DNA of 64,000 bases from the NCBI GenBank assembly GCA_037447655.1, contig JBBHKE010000620.1:124001-188000 (forward strand). The letters run 5' to 3'. Below are positions 24,401 to 33,229 of this stretch, piece after piece (the first letter of the stretch is position 1; each line of letters begins with the position of its first letter). The notes under the pieces were generated by a model that was given only the letters and a program-made list of their open reading frames with translations, was not told the DNA's origin and made no database searches. The translations under genes were made by a program, and so were the position numbers. The stretch comes from Zygnema cylindricum (lineage: Eukaryota; Streptophyta; Zygnematophyceae; Zygnematales; Zygnemataceae).

Positions 24401-26436
24401 GACAAGAACTGAAGCGAGGGGGGGAAAAGAGAAATAAAGGAAAAGCAAAGGAGGGGTGGTGGATAGGATGCCTAATAAAGAGGGTAGAACTATGAATGTC
24501 TCTAAAACAAAAAGAGAGAAGAAGGTAAATATAAACTTAAAAAAAAATCGATAGAGTTCCACGCTTAAGTGCAAAGGTTTCAGCAATATATTAAAACATC
24601 GGGTTTTTTTTTTTTAAGTTCTTCTTAACAAAACTGAAACAAAATTAGAGTTGAGAAATTGAAGGACCAAATATATATCGATAGGCAAAACAAAAACCCA
24701 GATTTTGACAAATAGTAAATACGTGTATCATAGGCTTCCTGCTAGCTTAATTATTTTATAATTTAAAATACCAATAGATAATAAAAAGTTTGAAACACAA
24801 TAAACGAAGAGAAAAATGTAAAAAAAATATGAAAAAACCCTATAAACAAACAATAGATAAGTAAAAGAACAAAAAATAGTAAATGTATTCAACAATTAGG
24901 AAATTATGATAAGGATTCCAAATATGGCAACTAACGGGACGATATGGCGCATGTGGAAGGGTTCAGGGGGCGATGGGGTCACCCCCTCTCACTCCCTTTC
25001 TCATTTCCAATTTTACTACCTATTTAATTTTTCTTTCTAAATCTTTTGAATTTAATTTTATTTGTTTGTTATTCACGTTTTTACTTTTTTTTGTTATTCG
25101 TTGTATTTCTTAAGGTATTTAAATTGACGAGATTGTGCAAATAAAAATAATCGTTCAAAGATGATTTTGTCTCGGTCAAAAAATTAAGAATCAAAAAAGG
25201 AATTTTTGCAAATGCCTTTATTTAATAAAAATCCGTAAAAACTTTTTTTTGTAAGAGAAAAGACGTGGACCAAAAAAATCCCCCTCTTCTTCCCTTTTTG
25301 CCTCTTCCAAATGTTATTGAATATAATAGTGTAAACAAAGAACAAAGAAAAAAATATTTCCTTTCACGTGCTACATTCAAATTAAAGAGTGTGACAGTGA
25401 GAGCATAATCAAAAGTCTAACTCCATTTCCATTCACGAATTTTGTGAACAGCTCATTTTTCAACAACTATTTCACTGGGCCACTTGTACTAGCCAACGGA
25501 CAACCTGACTGTTACGGGTTTCAAGGAAACTGTCTGTCTGCCTCGAGCATCCCATCCAGATGCGGCCCAAGCAACCAGCGAAGTAAGAGCGATTGTGACG
25601 CATTCTGCAATGCCACGCAGGTTGGAGGGCCTTGTGGGGGAAACGGCATTTGCTCTAGTAGCACACATGGGACGACACGGAAATGCGCTTGCAACCAAGG
25701 CTACACCGATGCAGCAAGCAAATACACTTGCAAATGTACGATTGCTTGCGGCTATTCTGCCTACGTAAAATTGGATTGCCTTCTCACAGCAATAGAAACA
25801 TACACAATTTCTGGTGTTGTGGTCTCATGCCTCACACACTTTCAGTTTTGTAGTGATATATCCATGGAATTTCGAATCAAATATTGTTTATTGTATTCTA
25901 ATATTTAAGAGTTCTTGTTAGATTGCACAAATATTTTCACTATTTTTAGAAAGGTTTTGATTTTTCGTAACTGAATCAACTTCTAAAAAATTTCCTGTTA
26001 TTGATTTGTTTTTGAGCAATATTTTTTACCGAAAAGAAAAGGGATCTAAGGCTTTGACAAATTTGGTTTTTCCAACAGTAAATATTTGTTTACTTTTCCA
26101 GTGCTATATCAACCACCTCCACTAAGTTCACCACGTTTTGGACCACCTCCATTGCTACCAAGCCGCCCACCACCTCCTCCTTCACCACCGCTTAGATCAC
26201 CTCCCCCTCCCCTTCCCCCTCCTCTTTCAACCCCCCGTTTACCTCCTTTAAAATCCCCTCTCCCACCTCCTTCACCTCTTTCACCACCGCTAAGATCACC
26301 TCCTCCCTCTCCACCTCCTCTTTCAACCCCCAGTTTACCTCCTTCAAAATCCCCTCTCCCACCTCCTTCACCCCTTCGTTCACCTCCTCCACCACCTACA
26401 CTCAACCCAATTCCTCCAATTCCTCCACCCGAATGA
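12359..26436 (+). CDS. LRR-extensin-like (LRX-type) secreted cell-wall protein, 10 exons
   Basis: Exons: 12359-12449, 12571-12694, 15025-15096, 15798-15869, 21247-21318, 22223-22294, 22684-22755, 23155-23226, 25452-25735 and 26102-26436. Every intron is GT-AG and all phases agree (1, then 2 through the LRRs, then 1). The total is 1266 nt, or 421 aa. Order: hydrophobic signal peptide (residues 1 to ~28), LRR N-terminal cap with two Cys, six 24-residue plant-type LRRs (L..N.LSG.IP..I..L), Cys-rich EGF-like region, then ~110 residues of Pro/Ser. There is no transmembrane segment or kinase. LRX proteins (signal peptide, LRR, Cys hinge, extensin) act in the plant cell wall; the EGF-like hinge is unusual for them. 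Known LRX proteins have about ten LRRs, so this is short, and decayed LRR exons lie in its introns. An LRR receptor-like protein is the alternative. The exon model is inferred without transcripts. Confidence 0.8.
12571..12694 (+). CDS. Exon 2: LRR N-terminal cap
   Basis: After acceptor GCTGCAG the frame reads AALWAMRKAIVNKERF, then RCGNSPVTGGFLCDRSGRV. This fits an LRRNT_2-type cap: an AL...K helix, then a Cys pair before the first beta-strand. It ends VVYL in phase 2 at donor CT/GTGAGT. The GC-rich codons differ from the AT-rich introns. Confidence 0.8.
12719..13177 (+). repeat. 75-bp tandem repeat, six copies plus a partial, in intron 2
   Basis: Units start TCTCTGCTGCRATAAAGGTG at about 12719, 12794, 12869, 12943, 13016, 13091 and 13166 (partial). 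Spacing is 73-75 bp and copies are highly similar. The array begins only 24 bp after exon 2. Because 75 is divisible by three, a minus-strand frame with a 25-residue period stays open (VITNLVRFSVRNK repeats); I regard this as a by-product. Confidence 0.93.
13200..13345 (+). repeat. Purine-rich GGGAGAGGG tract in intron 2
   Basis: G/A-only microsatellite between the 75-bp array and the copia fragment. No coding potential. Confidence 0.85.
13446..14698 (+). mobile_element. Ty1/copia RT-RNase H fragment in intron 2
   Basis: 13490-13897 is reverse transcriptase: KHKARLVCKGFQQKEG, then HQMDVEITFLNGDLEEKI, the copia block around the first catalytic Asp. A frame shift precedes the VDVDD box near 13870-13890. 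14264-14695 is RNase H (FRYLAGTTKIRLLF, DTRKSTSSYAFVF, later FCDSMSSMALV). No LTRs are seen. It lies in the same orientation as the host gene. It is diverged from the 44-64 kb elements, so it is an older or different lineage. Confidence 0.88.
15025..15096 (+). CDS. Exon 3: LRR 1 (72 nt)
   Basis: Acceptor CATGCAG and donor GTGACT enclose exactly 72 nt, phase 2 to phase 2. It reads NFPNLGLKGRIGPEIGNLTA, the typical first repeat after an LRRNT cap. Confidence 0.85.
15798..15869 (+). CDS. Exon 4: LRR 2 (72 nt)
   Basis: Acceptor GTTACAG, donor GTAAGA, 72 nt. It reads DIYGNDLSGSLPSSICQLTN. The 27 bp before it (GGTGGATGGTGTTACAG) resemble those before the other LRR exons, as expected if the exons arose by duplication with their intron ends. 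Confidence 0.87.
16085..16420 (+). repeat. Purine-rich tract and ~45-bp minisatellite units in intron 4
   Basis: 16100-16200 is GGGAGA-type sequence. 16220-16400 holds three or four loose units of the type CATATTTAGTGTGACAAGGG followed by CTTACCCTCACCCCTCCCC. The same unit forms the longer array at 19.79-20.47 kb. Confidence 0.7.
16536..18790 (-). mobile_element. Ty1/copia gag-protease-integrase fragment in intron 4
   Basis: Reading right to left: gag remnants (about 18780-18066); a protease-end block (17826-17611, LHDVLYVPKFKKNLFSTYLR); GAG-pre-integrase and integrase core (17497-17067, CDECDLRKIPMFLCPSKRSH, then HSDVWGS); and the integrase C-terminus (16775-16536, GILLGYDDISEGYTSYV). RT, RNase H and LTRs are absent. 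A ~55-bp duplication lies in the gag at 18006-18120. It is antisense to the host gene. Confidence 0.85.
18791..19790. other. Intron 4 sequence without recognised genes
   Basis: AT-rich and CGTACG-containing sequence. A short hairpin lies at about 19596-19621 (ACGAGGGA, six-base loop, TCCCTCGT). No frame over 70 codons and no family match. Confidence 0.5.
19790..20475 (+). repeat. ~45-bp minisatellite in intron 4
   Basis: About 14 imperfect units built on AAACCATATTTAGTGTGACA then GGGGAGCTTACCCTCACCCC. Unit length varies between about 40 and 55 bp. Single units occur elsewhere in the introns of this gene (16.25-16.4, 22.58 and 23.1 kb). Confidence 0.85.
21092..21140 (+). pseudogene. Decayed, truncated LRR exon in intron 4
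   Basis: GATGGAGATACAAAGATCTG resembles the run-in to the working LRR exons (GATGGCGTTACAGAAACAT). It continues with an N-N codon pair and TTGAGTGGAA, then breaks into a second copy of the intron tail that precedes exon 5. The acceptor is CAA rather than CAG and the second half of the repeat is missing. A second vestige lies at about 22147-22170. Confidence 0.55.
21247..21318 (+). CDS. Exon 5: LRR 3 (72 nt)
   Basis: Acceptor GTTACAG, donor GTAAGA. It reads NILNNQLNGSIPSCIGQLTK. The exon is 72 nt, phase 2. Confidence 0.87.
21340..21780 (+). repeat. Purine-rich GGGGAGGGG tract in intron 5
   Basis: About 440 bp of G/A with many GGGGAGGGG runs. The long minus-strand Pro/Ser/Leu frame across it is a composition artefact, though it superficially resembles the extensin exon. 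Confidence 0.8.
22223..22294 (+). CDS. Exon 6: LRR 4 (72 nt)
   Basis: Acceptor CTATACAG, donor GTAAGA. It reads QLNLNQLSGRIPSSIGQLPN. The exon is 72 nt, phase 2. Confidence 0.87.
22684..22755 (+). CDS. Exon 7: LRR 5 (72 nt)
   Basis: Acceptor GTTACAG, donor GTAAGA. It reads NINNNQLSGSIPDSIGQLTN. Exon 6 and exon 7 with their following introns (AAAATGAGATAAAATT, then CTAATTGTTAGTATTTTTAT) are near copies, so this is a recent exon-intron tandem duplication. Confidence 0.88.
23155..23226 (+). CDS. Exon 8: LRR 6 (72 nt)
   Basis: Acceptor CGTCACAG, donor GTAAGT. It reads LLQNNQFSGNIPSSIAQLPK. It is the counterpart of 15-86 in the upstream pseudogene and keeps the donor that copy has lost. Confidence 0.88.
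23400..24500 (+). repeat. Purine-rich tract in intron 8
   Basis: About 1.1 kb of GA-rich sequence, the counterpart of 300-1340. Frames within it on either strand are low-complexity artefacts. Confidence 0.85.
25452..25735 (+). CDS. Exon 9: final half-LRR plus Cys-rich EGF-like hinge
   Basis: Entry is phase 2 after GTGAACAG and exit is phase 1 at donor AAAT/GTACGA. It starts with half an LRR (SFFNNYFTGPL), then PDCYGFQGNCLS, then an EGF-like set of cysteines (FCNATQVGGPCGGNGICS, CACNQGYTDAASKYTC). Together with PDCY, SRCG and SDCD there are about ten Cys, all likely disulfide-bonded in the wall. The open frame continues past the donor to 25908 (retained-intron reading), but Cys-poor drift after the donor argues for splicing. 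Confidence 0.78.
26102..26436 (+). CDS. Exon 10: proline-rich extensin-like tail
   Basis: Acceptor TTTTCCAG, entry phase 1, stop TGA at 26434. About 110 residues, mostly Pro, Ser, Leu and Arg: SPPLRSPPPPLPPPL and KSPLPPPSPLRSPPPPP. An internal repeat reads LPP.KSPLPPPSPL twice. There is no classic SPPPP-Tyr crosslinking motif except one YQPPP at the start. The paralogue exon (2158-2402) is shorter by one repeat block. Confidence 0.8.
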
Positions 26437-29230
26437 AGGTGAAGCTGAAACAACAAAGAAAGCTTTTATATTATAACCCTTGTTAATCATCTTACACTAT
26501 ATTTGCATATAGCCACCAACTTTGGGAAGTAGAAAGAAAAACAGTTTTCCTCCAAAATTACTTCATAAACATAACTAGGTACAGCCCAATCATTTGTTTC
26601 CAAAATGTTGCAATTCAAAGTTGAGCTCGTTTTTTGGCTAATAGTTTTGAGAATTTCAAAAAAAAATTCCACAACTAAAAATTGACGGTTTGGAGAATCT
26701 AAATAAAATAATTAAATTTGTTGCTTTTGAAAATTTTCTTTCACCTTTAATAACAATGTGATGTATCTTATACAGGACGGAGAAATGAAAGGAATCAATT
26801 TCTTAAAGTAGCACAAACACATGTGCAATGATTTTATACGAATATATTTTAATTTTCGTCATCTTTGAACTTCGAACGTGTCATCATAATGTTATGCATC
26901 TTATCCTTGCTGGAGTAGTAACAAGGAATTTGTGTAGTTTAATTAGATACACTGTGTAATCATTTTACAAATTTGATAAATAACCATCAACATAAACTCT
27001 AATAGGTTTTAAACCACTTTAAAAATCACAAATACAATGTATGTATTATAGCATATTTATTTTCTTGTTTGTTTTACATTTAAAAAGTGAAATTGATATT
27101 ATGGTGACGAATCAAAATTTTGTTAGCTTGACATAACCTTGTCTGTTGATCAATTGACAATATTAAGCGTGGATATAGAAAAGTGTTATGTAGTTGATTG
27201 GAACACTATGGTTATGCGTAAAGATCCTATCATATTGAGTGGATAACATCTCATTTTCCTCAAACAGAAAACAAGCCTCCTTCTCCACTTACCTTGCTAT
27301 TTAGGCTGCTAACGTACAATTCTAAACTTGTCATTTTTCCCAAACAAACAATGGAACAATCACTTCATTATATTTTGCTAGTAACTTTGTTGTCATATTG
27401 GTTGAAATTTAGCTTAGGCGTCGATTTTTCTAAGCCATAAAAACACCTTATTATGAATGCCCTGTATTAACCTATGATGACATTACCAAACTCTTATGTC
27501 TGGGAAAGCAGGAAATCACCTAATGTCTCATCTTCGATCAAGTCTTGAAGTGAACGACTATGATTCGCTGAAGGCTTCGATATTTGAGTTCGAAACCGAA
27601 AAGAGGATAGTAGTGGATACAAAGATGTGGCAACATAAAAACCATACGAGATTGAGTCGTTCTCAACAAGGGGGCTAAAAGAGAAAATTCTTATAACTCA
27701 AATGGCAACTTGAGAATTCTTGGTTATACAAACATAATCATATCAGACAGACAATGACTGTTGGATATTGCTCTTTTTTAAAACACATTAGGTTGGAAAA
27801 TGGAAGTTTCAACAGTATGGAAGGCCATTTGGTCAAAAAGAGTATGATGTACGTCATATATTCTTAATAATTGATAATATGAAACCCATGAGATTTTGTC
27901 ATTTTGAAATCGTTTTTATGCCAAATATTTTTGGCACTTCATATTGTCTTTTCTCGATGTCACTACATCTAAAGTAAAAGCCAAGAACAGTTTTTGAAAT
28001 GGTTATTGATTTTAAGATACCTTTAGAACGTCTAACAGTAAATGGTTAATGAAAATGGCAAGATTGTTCTAGTGTTCTTTAATGAAAATCAATACAAAAT
28101 TTTACATTGTTGAAAAGAAACCCTAATAACTCACGAGACAACAAAATATTTTCTGGCGATGTCACAAATAAGAAATACCTTTACCATATGAAGAACCTTA
28201 AGAAAAGTTGCCTTTCTTTCCATGGGTTACACGTTTCCTCTTTTTTCATGTTAGTATACAAGAATCTAATGTTATTCGAATAACCTCCAATTATTTTATA
28301 CATATATATATATATATGTTTTTTTTACTTATTATAATGTGTACGTTTTTTAATCCAAGTGTAATTTCAACGCAACAATAGGCTTTATCAAAAACAGGTA
28401 CATGGCGAAATACGTTGGCCATCAGGTTTGGGTAGTGGGTATAGAGAGTAAAGTGAGAGCGGAGTGGAGGGAGAGAGTGTTAGAGGGAGAGAGAGAGGGG
28501 AAGAGACGGAGATGGATAGAGACGGAGAGAGAGACAGCGACACAGACAAAGAAAGGAGCAGTAGATTTAGTATAGGGGTCGAGTGTGTGCCCATATTCCT
28601 AGTAATTTTTGACTTTGTATAGTAGTACTCTCCTCATTTGAGGAATCATCCCAAAAATTAACATCTTTCATCAAATGCGTTGACATCTCTCTTGTGTCTT
28701 ATTTGGTGACTTCAAGCAATTCACCTCTAATAGCCTCGTGTAGGTTGGGTAATCGAGTCATCGAAATTACCGCGATCTGTAGAGGTGTTGTATGGATCAA
28801 GAAATTGAGGTTGGGACGTTCCTTTTGGAGGGATATTTTTTATTTCTTATCTTTTTGGGTTTTTGAATCCTTACATCTCCATGTATGACCAATCCACGAC
28901 AACTTAGCTTTTATCCCTGGTTTTAGCCTTCTAATATTTGTACTTTCACTGTTTTACCCTCAATGTACTTTTTATTTCAAAACCAAAGTTGTGTGTGCCA
29001 ATCTTCTTAAGCGCGGGTGCACAAAACAAGACCATATAACTCATGCTTCGCGATTCAACGGAATACCTAATGGTAAAATCAAATTGTGGGTGAACAACTC
29101 GTTTCGCATTTGAGCTGTGTGAAAAAAGTAGAATTTTAAGGTGGAATACAATTTTAGCCCTTGAACAAAATGTATCGAACACCGAAACAAGCAATAAAAC
29201 ATTGCATATTGTTATGATTCATTGAAAGTA
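26437..29230. other. 3' flank of the gene, duplicated, no intact gene
   Basis: It contains the probable 3' UTR just after 26436. An in-frame coding-like remnant lies at about 27465-27676 (VNDYDSLKASIFEFETEKRI) and is also present, broken, near 3500-3760 and 7510-7660. There is a GA tract at 28441-28540, and the short acidic remnant matching 4823-4976. I recognise no family. Confidence 0.55.
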
Positions 29231-29503
29231 TCGTACGCACATGTCTAGTTTAGTTCAATTTTGACTTGTCCAGTACTTTCTTTTGGCTGGTAGTTTTGCA
29301 ATGTATTCAGTCCTTCGTAAAATTTAGACTGTTGTAGAGTTTAGAATGGATAGGTGGCAGATTTCTAAAAGTTTTTGGGCCGGGCACGCTCACACATTCT
29401 GCGCCATGGCTAGTAAAATATTTAAGGGACACCATGGACTTGTCTAGGAAATTCAATTGAAGAAATTCAATTGAAGAAATTCATGGAAGAATAGATGAGA
29501 TAA

Positions 29504-29506
<3 letters not shown>

Positions 29507-29550
<44 letters not shown>
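29507..29550. repeat. (TA)n microsatellite
   Basis: Uninterrupted TA dinucleotides for about 42 bp, followed by a poly-T run. Confidence 0.95.
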
Positions 29551-29552
<2 letters not shown>

Positions 29553-29687
29553 TTTTGTAATTACGGTATTTATTAATGTGAGAATATTTTTTTTCGAAAT
29601 ATTGGATCAATGTAACGTACTATTGATAAATGTTATTGCTTCTGCTATAGTTGCTCGGTAGTGAACATTAAATTTAATATCAATCCT

Positions 29688-29702
29688 TGATATCGGAGCA
29701 GG
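29688..29702 (+). other. Copia primer-binding site (3' end of tRNA-iMet type)
   Basis: TGATATCGGAGCAGG matches the usual plant copia site TGGTATCAGAGCAGG at 13 of 15 positions. It sits about 60 bp before the coding-like gag sequence of the next feature, the expected place. The LTR that should end just upstream is not delimited. Confidence 0.6.
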
Positions 29703-30440
29703 AAAATCTCCATTATAGTGTCGTCGTGGCTGCTGTTACGACCATAGAGGGGAAGAAAAGGAAAAAGCCCCCTTTCACTCCTTCCTCTTCAGCTGCCACC
29801 AAATCGAATCTTTGGGACAATCTGCCAACTCCAGAAGACCCTCCCTAATAAGAAATGGAGTATTTTGAGAATTTCATGCGTCAGATTGATGAGAAGTTTT
29901 CAGACATTGATAAGAGGTTTGAGGAACTAACTCCTGCTAAACCGGATCCCGATCCGAATTGAGGAGTTTTTGATGATGATTTTGAAGGGGCAGAGAAAGA
30001 GAAAGATAAAAAGGGAAAACAAAAGCTTGATGATGATTCCGATTTAGAGGAGGATAGGCAAGGAGGAATGGAGGTGTTTCAAATGCCCGGCAAGACCGCT
30101 TCTTTCAATGACTCGAATTGTCCTCCATGGGAAAAGTACATTCGAGATCAATTGATTTCGAGGGGACTTTGGAAAGTAGTGAATGGAGAGGAGAAAATGT
30201 ATGTCGGAGATGCGAAGGCTCGTCATTTGTGGAAGCGAAAGAATCTCGCGGCCATAACAGGATTGATGCAAACGTGTTCGGTGTCTTCGTATGTCCACTT
30301 CCTTACTCATAAAACCGGATAGGGATGCAGAAAAGCGTTGGAATCTCAATTGGATAGTGGAACCCAAAAGGAGGAACAATACTCTATTTTCAAATGTCAC
30401 ATTTTGTCCAGTTTGTTGTCAGTTGTAATTCCGGTGAAAT
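29703..30440 (+). mobile_element. Ty1/copia gag N-terminal fragment
   Basis: After a basic leader (TIEGKKRKKPPFTPSSSAAT) with a double stop, the frame gives MEYFENFMRQIDEKFSDIDK, an acidic Lys/Asp-rich stretch, then MEVFQMPGKTASFNDSNCPP and GLWKVVNGEEKMYVGDAKAR, typical of a copia gag start (30068-30322). It is close to 8153-8563. Protease and pol are absent. Confidence 0.8.
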
Positions 30441-30867
30441 TTGGTTTCTCTCTTTTTACTTCTAGTCTTTTCTGATTTTATTGTGTTTTTTTTTTTTAAT
30501 TCAATATTAACACTATGTTTTTTGCGTTATCCATGTTGTTTGAAATGGTGCAAAATTATAATTCAGTGTCGTTTTATAATCTTTTATTGTGTAAAATCGA
30601 TTTTCCTCCTACTTTGTGATATATCTCGTCGCCTGTTTGAAATACATACATTTGTCTTGTATTATTTCAATGCGAATGCATTTTTTTTCATAAATTTTTC
30701 CCTTTGTAAAAAATGTCGTGTCGGTGTTAATACTTTATGTGACCTATGTCCAAAACCTAATGTAAAAAATCGCATCATTTGGACACAATTTGAATAAAAT
30801 AAAATCATTATAGGCGCTGAACCGGCACAAACGCTGTGGACAATGTTTACTTTGTCATGCCGTATCG
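30441..30867. other. AT-rich stretch, nothing recognised
   Basis: T-rich sequence with poly-T runs at about 30485 and 30680. Frames here have only hydrophobic low-complexity content. Confidence 0.4.
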
Positions 30868-31363
30868 CGTCGACCATTTAAATGTATGTAAATGGTTATT
30901 TAAGATCGGCGCCACACTTATTTGAACCTTAGTTTGGTGGTGACAGGTTAGTACATATGTTCGTCAGGCGTCGTAAAACCCGCGAACAGATTTGGTTATG
31001 TACGTCGATTCGTTAGGTGTCGGAATATCCGCGAACAAATTTAAGTTGCCGTTCGGACGATTGGCGATCCGAAACGTCAACGTGAAAATGTGTCAAGACC
31101 ATCGGGAATTTTAACCCACATCTACGACCACAAAGGGTACAGAAAACAGGATCCAGATTCAGACTGCACACGACGACGCCGATTGGTCCATTTTAAGTTG
31201 TGGAGGTCTCACGCATGCACACGTAGCATAGGAAGGGTTTTTATTCATAGGCTGTGGACTTTGTAACGCAAGGCACGTGATTCTGGTCTCCTATTGGCCA
31301 GAATCCAAACTAGGCATAGATAACTACATAGATCTCTTGTATACAAGTTAGGTTACGCGCTCA
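30868..31363 (+). repeat. Gypsy LTR-like repeat, copy 1
   Basis: Collinear with 39645-40140; both stop at the same GCGCTCA. Shared blocks: TTTGGTGGTGACA, TATGTTCGTCAGGC, AACGTCAACGTGAAAATGTG and CTCTTGTATACAAGTTAGGT. A fixed end in CA, and copy 2 lying just 3' of the gypsy element, suggest the 3' portion of that family's LTR. It abuts the truncated 5' LTR of the following copia element. Confidence 0.6.
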
Positions 31364-32190
31364 ACCACAAAATGTTGTTTACGAAATGAACATTGAAACG
31401 TACAGTACAGCACGAAATATTGTACCGCACAAAAAAAACGAAACAACATTTAATTTCAACGGATGAAATCAAATAATGTTCGCGATCAACGGCTTGCAGT
31501 GGAGACGGAATTTTAATCGTCAATACAAAATGACGGTCGTAGAAATTAAACGGTCAACACGAAATGACGGCCGTAGAATTTTAATGGTCAACAAAGATTA
31601 TTCAGCGCACGGTCAGATCGAACAGCCAGCATTGATTACCGAATTACGAATGGACGGCACGCGTGAGTGCTAGCATACCAAAAAGACCTTTTTGGCAACA
31701 CTTCCCAAAAGTGGAAAAAAAATGACACGTGGCACCATCATAAAGGATGCTAGAGAAGGAAGGGACAGAACGGCGACGACTTATTTGCCACGTGGCAGAC
31801 CGAGAGTGGTGCCGAATAGTTTCGTACATAAAGTATGGCGGTTACTGTTTTTGTATATACATTATGTAGTGTATGGTTATTTGATTGGTATAGAAAGGAT
31901 ATGAGAAGGTTCTTAGGACTTAGACATTTTTGAAAGCCCTCTCTCCTAGAGTCCATCTATATAAATTTGCTATCTTTGAACAACCATAACTTAATGCTCG
32001 GGTGAGCAAATTCAATGATTCTTTTTGCTGCAAACTCGAAGGAGTCCAACTTACACAAGGGTGTAGTCTGTCAGAGATTTTTGCGTGCCAAGGTAGCACT
32101 TATTTATTGCCAAAGTAAAAAGTGCAATGTTATCCTAGAGGCTTCATGTAAGCTAGATATTCTGTGGACCAATGGAGGTCGCATAATTAG
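31364..32190 (+). repeat. 5' LTR (truncated) of the 31-36 kb copia element
   Basis: Aligns with 35137-35940 of the 3' LTR. G-box motifs lie at 31726-31733 and 31788-31796, TATATAAAT at about 31958, and TAACTTAATGCTCGGGTGAG in the R/U5 part, all shared with the 3' LTR. Confidence 0.8.
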
Positions 32191-32191
32191 A

Positions 32192-32205
32192 GGTTATGGG
32201 CCCAC
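32192..32205 (+). other. Primer-binding site complementary to the anticodon region of tRNA-iMet
   Basis: GGTTATGGGCCCAC is the exact complement of GUGGGCCCAUAACC in the anticodon arm of plant initiator tRNA-Met. Drosophila copia and yeast Ty5 prime on this internal region (5' half-tRNA) rather than on the CCA end. Confidence 0.8.
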
Positions 32206-32390
32206 CCTCTACGGTGCCCATTTTCAATGGAACAGGGTTCATATACTTGGAAACCATGATGAGGGGTGCATTGTTTTAAAAACGGCTAATGGGCATTGTG
32301 AGTGGTCGTGTGTGTTGACCAACTGCATAATTAGAAGTTCCACGAGGGTCGAACGGATCACGACTCACAAGAGAATCTCCGAAGGCAGAT

Positions 32391-33113
32391 GTGGTAGAGG
32401 ATGTCGGAGAAAGCATCATGTCGGACACAAGGAAGAAGAAGGGGAAAGAGAACCACACACAGATGGCTACTGGATCAGTTCCTATGGAAAATGTTCTTAA
32501 AACCGAGGCAAATGATAGTGAAATCAGGGATTCAACAACACCGTGGCGACTCATTTTATTCTCGAGTTTCTCACTCAAGCAATTGCTACACCTCATGTTC
32601 ATGTGGAAAAAGCGGATGAGTTGTGGGAGGCTCTTTCCAACATTTACAAGAGTGATATGATTCAGCAGCAGAAGCTGGCTGATCATAAGGTACAGGCATA
32701 TATGTACAAAGGGGGAAAGATGGTATACATTTGTAATGACATGGTTCGATTATTTATAGAGTTAGAGAGTGCAGCAAAAAGGGAGATCAAAAAAGAAAAT
32801 GTGAATACTTTGTTGATAAAACTCCAAGATGATTATGAAAATATTGTTAACAAGGCTTAGGTCTTGCCAAATTATCTATGGATCTGGAACTTCGTTGTGG
32901 GGATGATTTTGGTTTGGAAAAGCACAATTGAGATTCGTAGAGGAGGAAAGAGTGTTAACGCATTGGCTAAGGAACTAAATAGGGAGATAAAGATTCAAAT
33001 AAACTTAATGGAAACTTTGGTGAAGGAGGAAGAGGAAATCAATCAGACGAATGTGGATCAAGGCCTCCGAATTAGCTTTGTCACCTTTATAAGAAGCCGG
33101 AACACTACATAAC
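32391..33113 (+). pseudogene. Copia gag (frame-shifted)
   Basis: Start near MSDTRKKKGKENHTQMATG, then a frame shift into ATPHVHVEKADELWEALSNI, followed by SDMIQQQKLADHKVQAYMYK and KKENVNTLLIKLQDDYENIV. This is the UBN2/gag alpha-helical domain of copia. A further shift leads to the region of the zinc knuckle, which is degraded (about 33060-33113). Confidence 0.8.
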
Positions 33114-33229
33114 AGAGTGTACTAAATAGAGAGAGTAAAGATTGAAGGAGGAGTAGATCGAACAACCAACAGCAAGAGGTTATAACAAAGACAAGTGAAC
33201 AACAAGGTAACTAAGCAGTCACATTTGAG

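Larger units (their letters stand above)
23141..29230. repeat. Copy B of a segmental duplication (partner of 1-5275)
   Basis: From GGATGACGTCACAGATTGTT to about 29230 this region is collinear with the window's start. It covers the LRR exon, polypurine intron, Cys-rich exon, proline-rich exon and 3' flank. It differs by small and large indels; for example, copy B has ~800 bp more intron before the Cys-rich exon. The match fades after AAGCAATAAAACATT (near 5240 and 29190). Confidence 0.85.

Noticed and set aside
25736-25908. Extension of the Cys-rich exon to the stop at 25908
   Set aside because: The phase-1 donor at 25736 and acceptor at 26101 join the proline-rich exon in frame in both paralogues; the extension is poorly conserved between them.
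32015-32500. 161-codon plus-strand frame spanning LTR and leader
   Set aside because: It reads through the LTR R/U5 region and primer site; the real gag is in other frames downstream.
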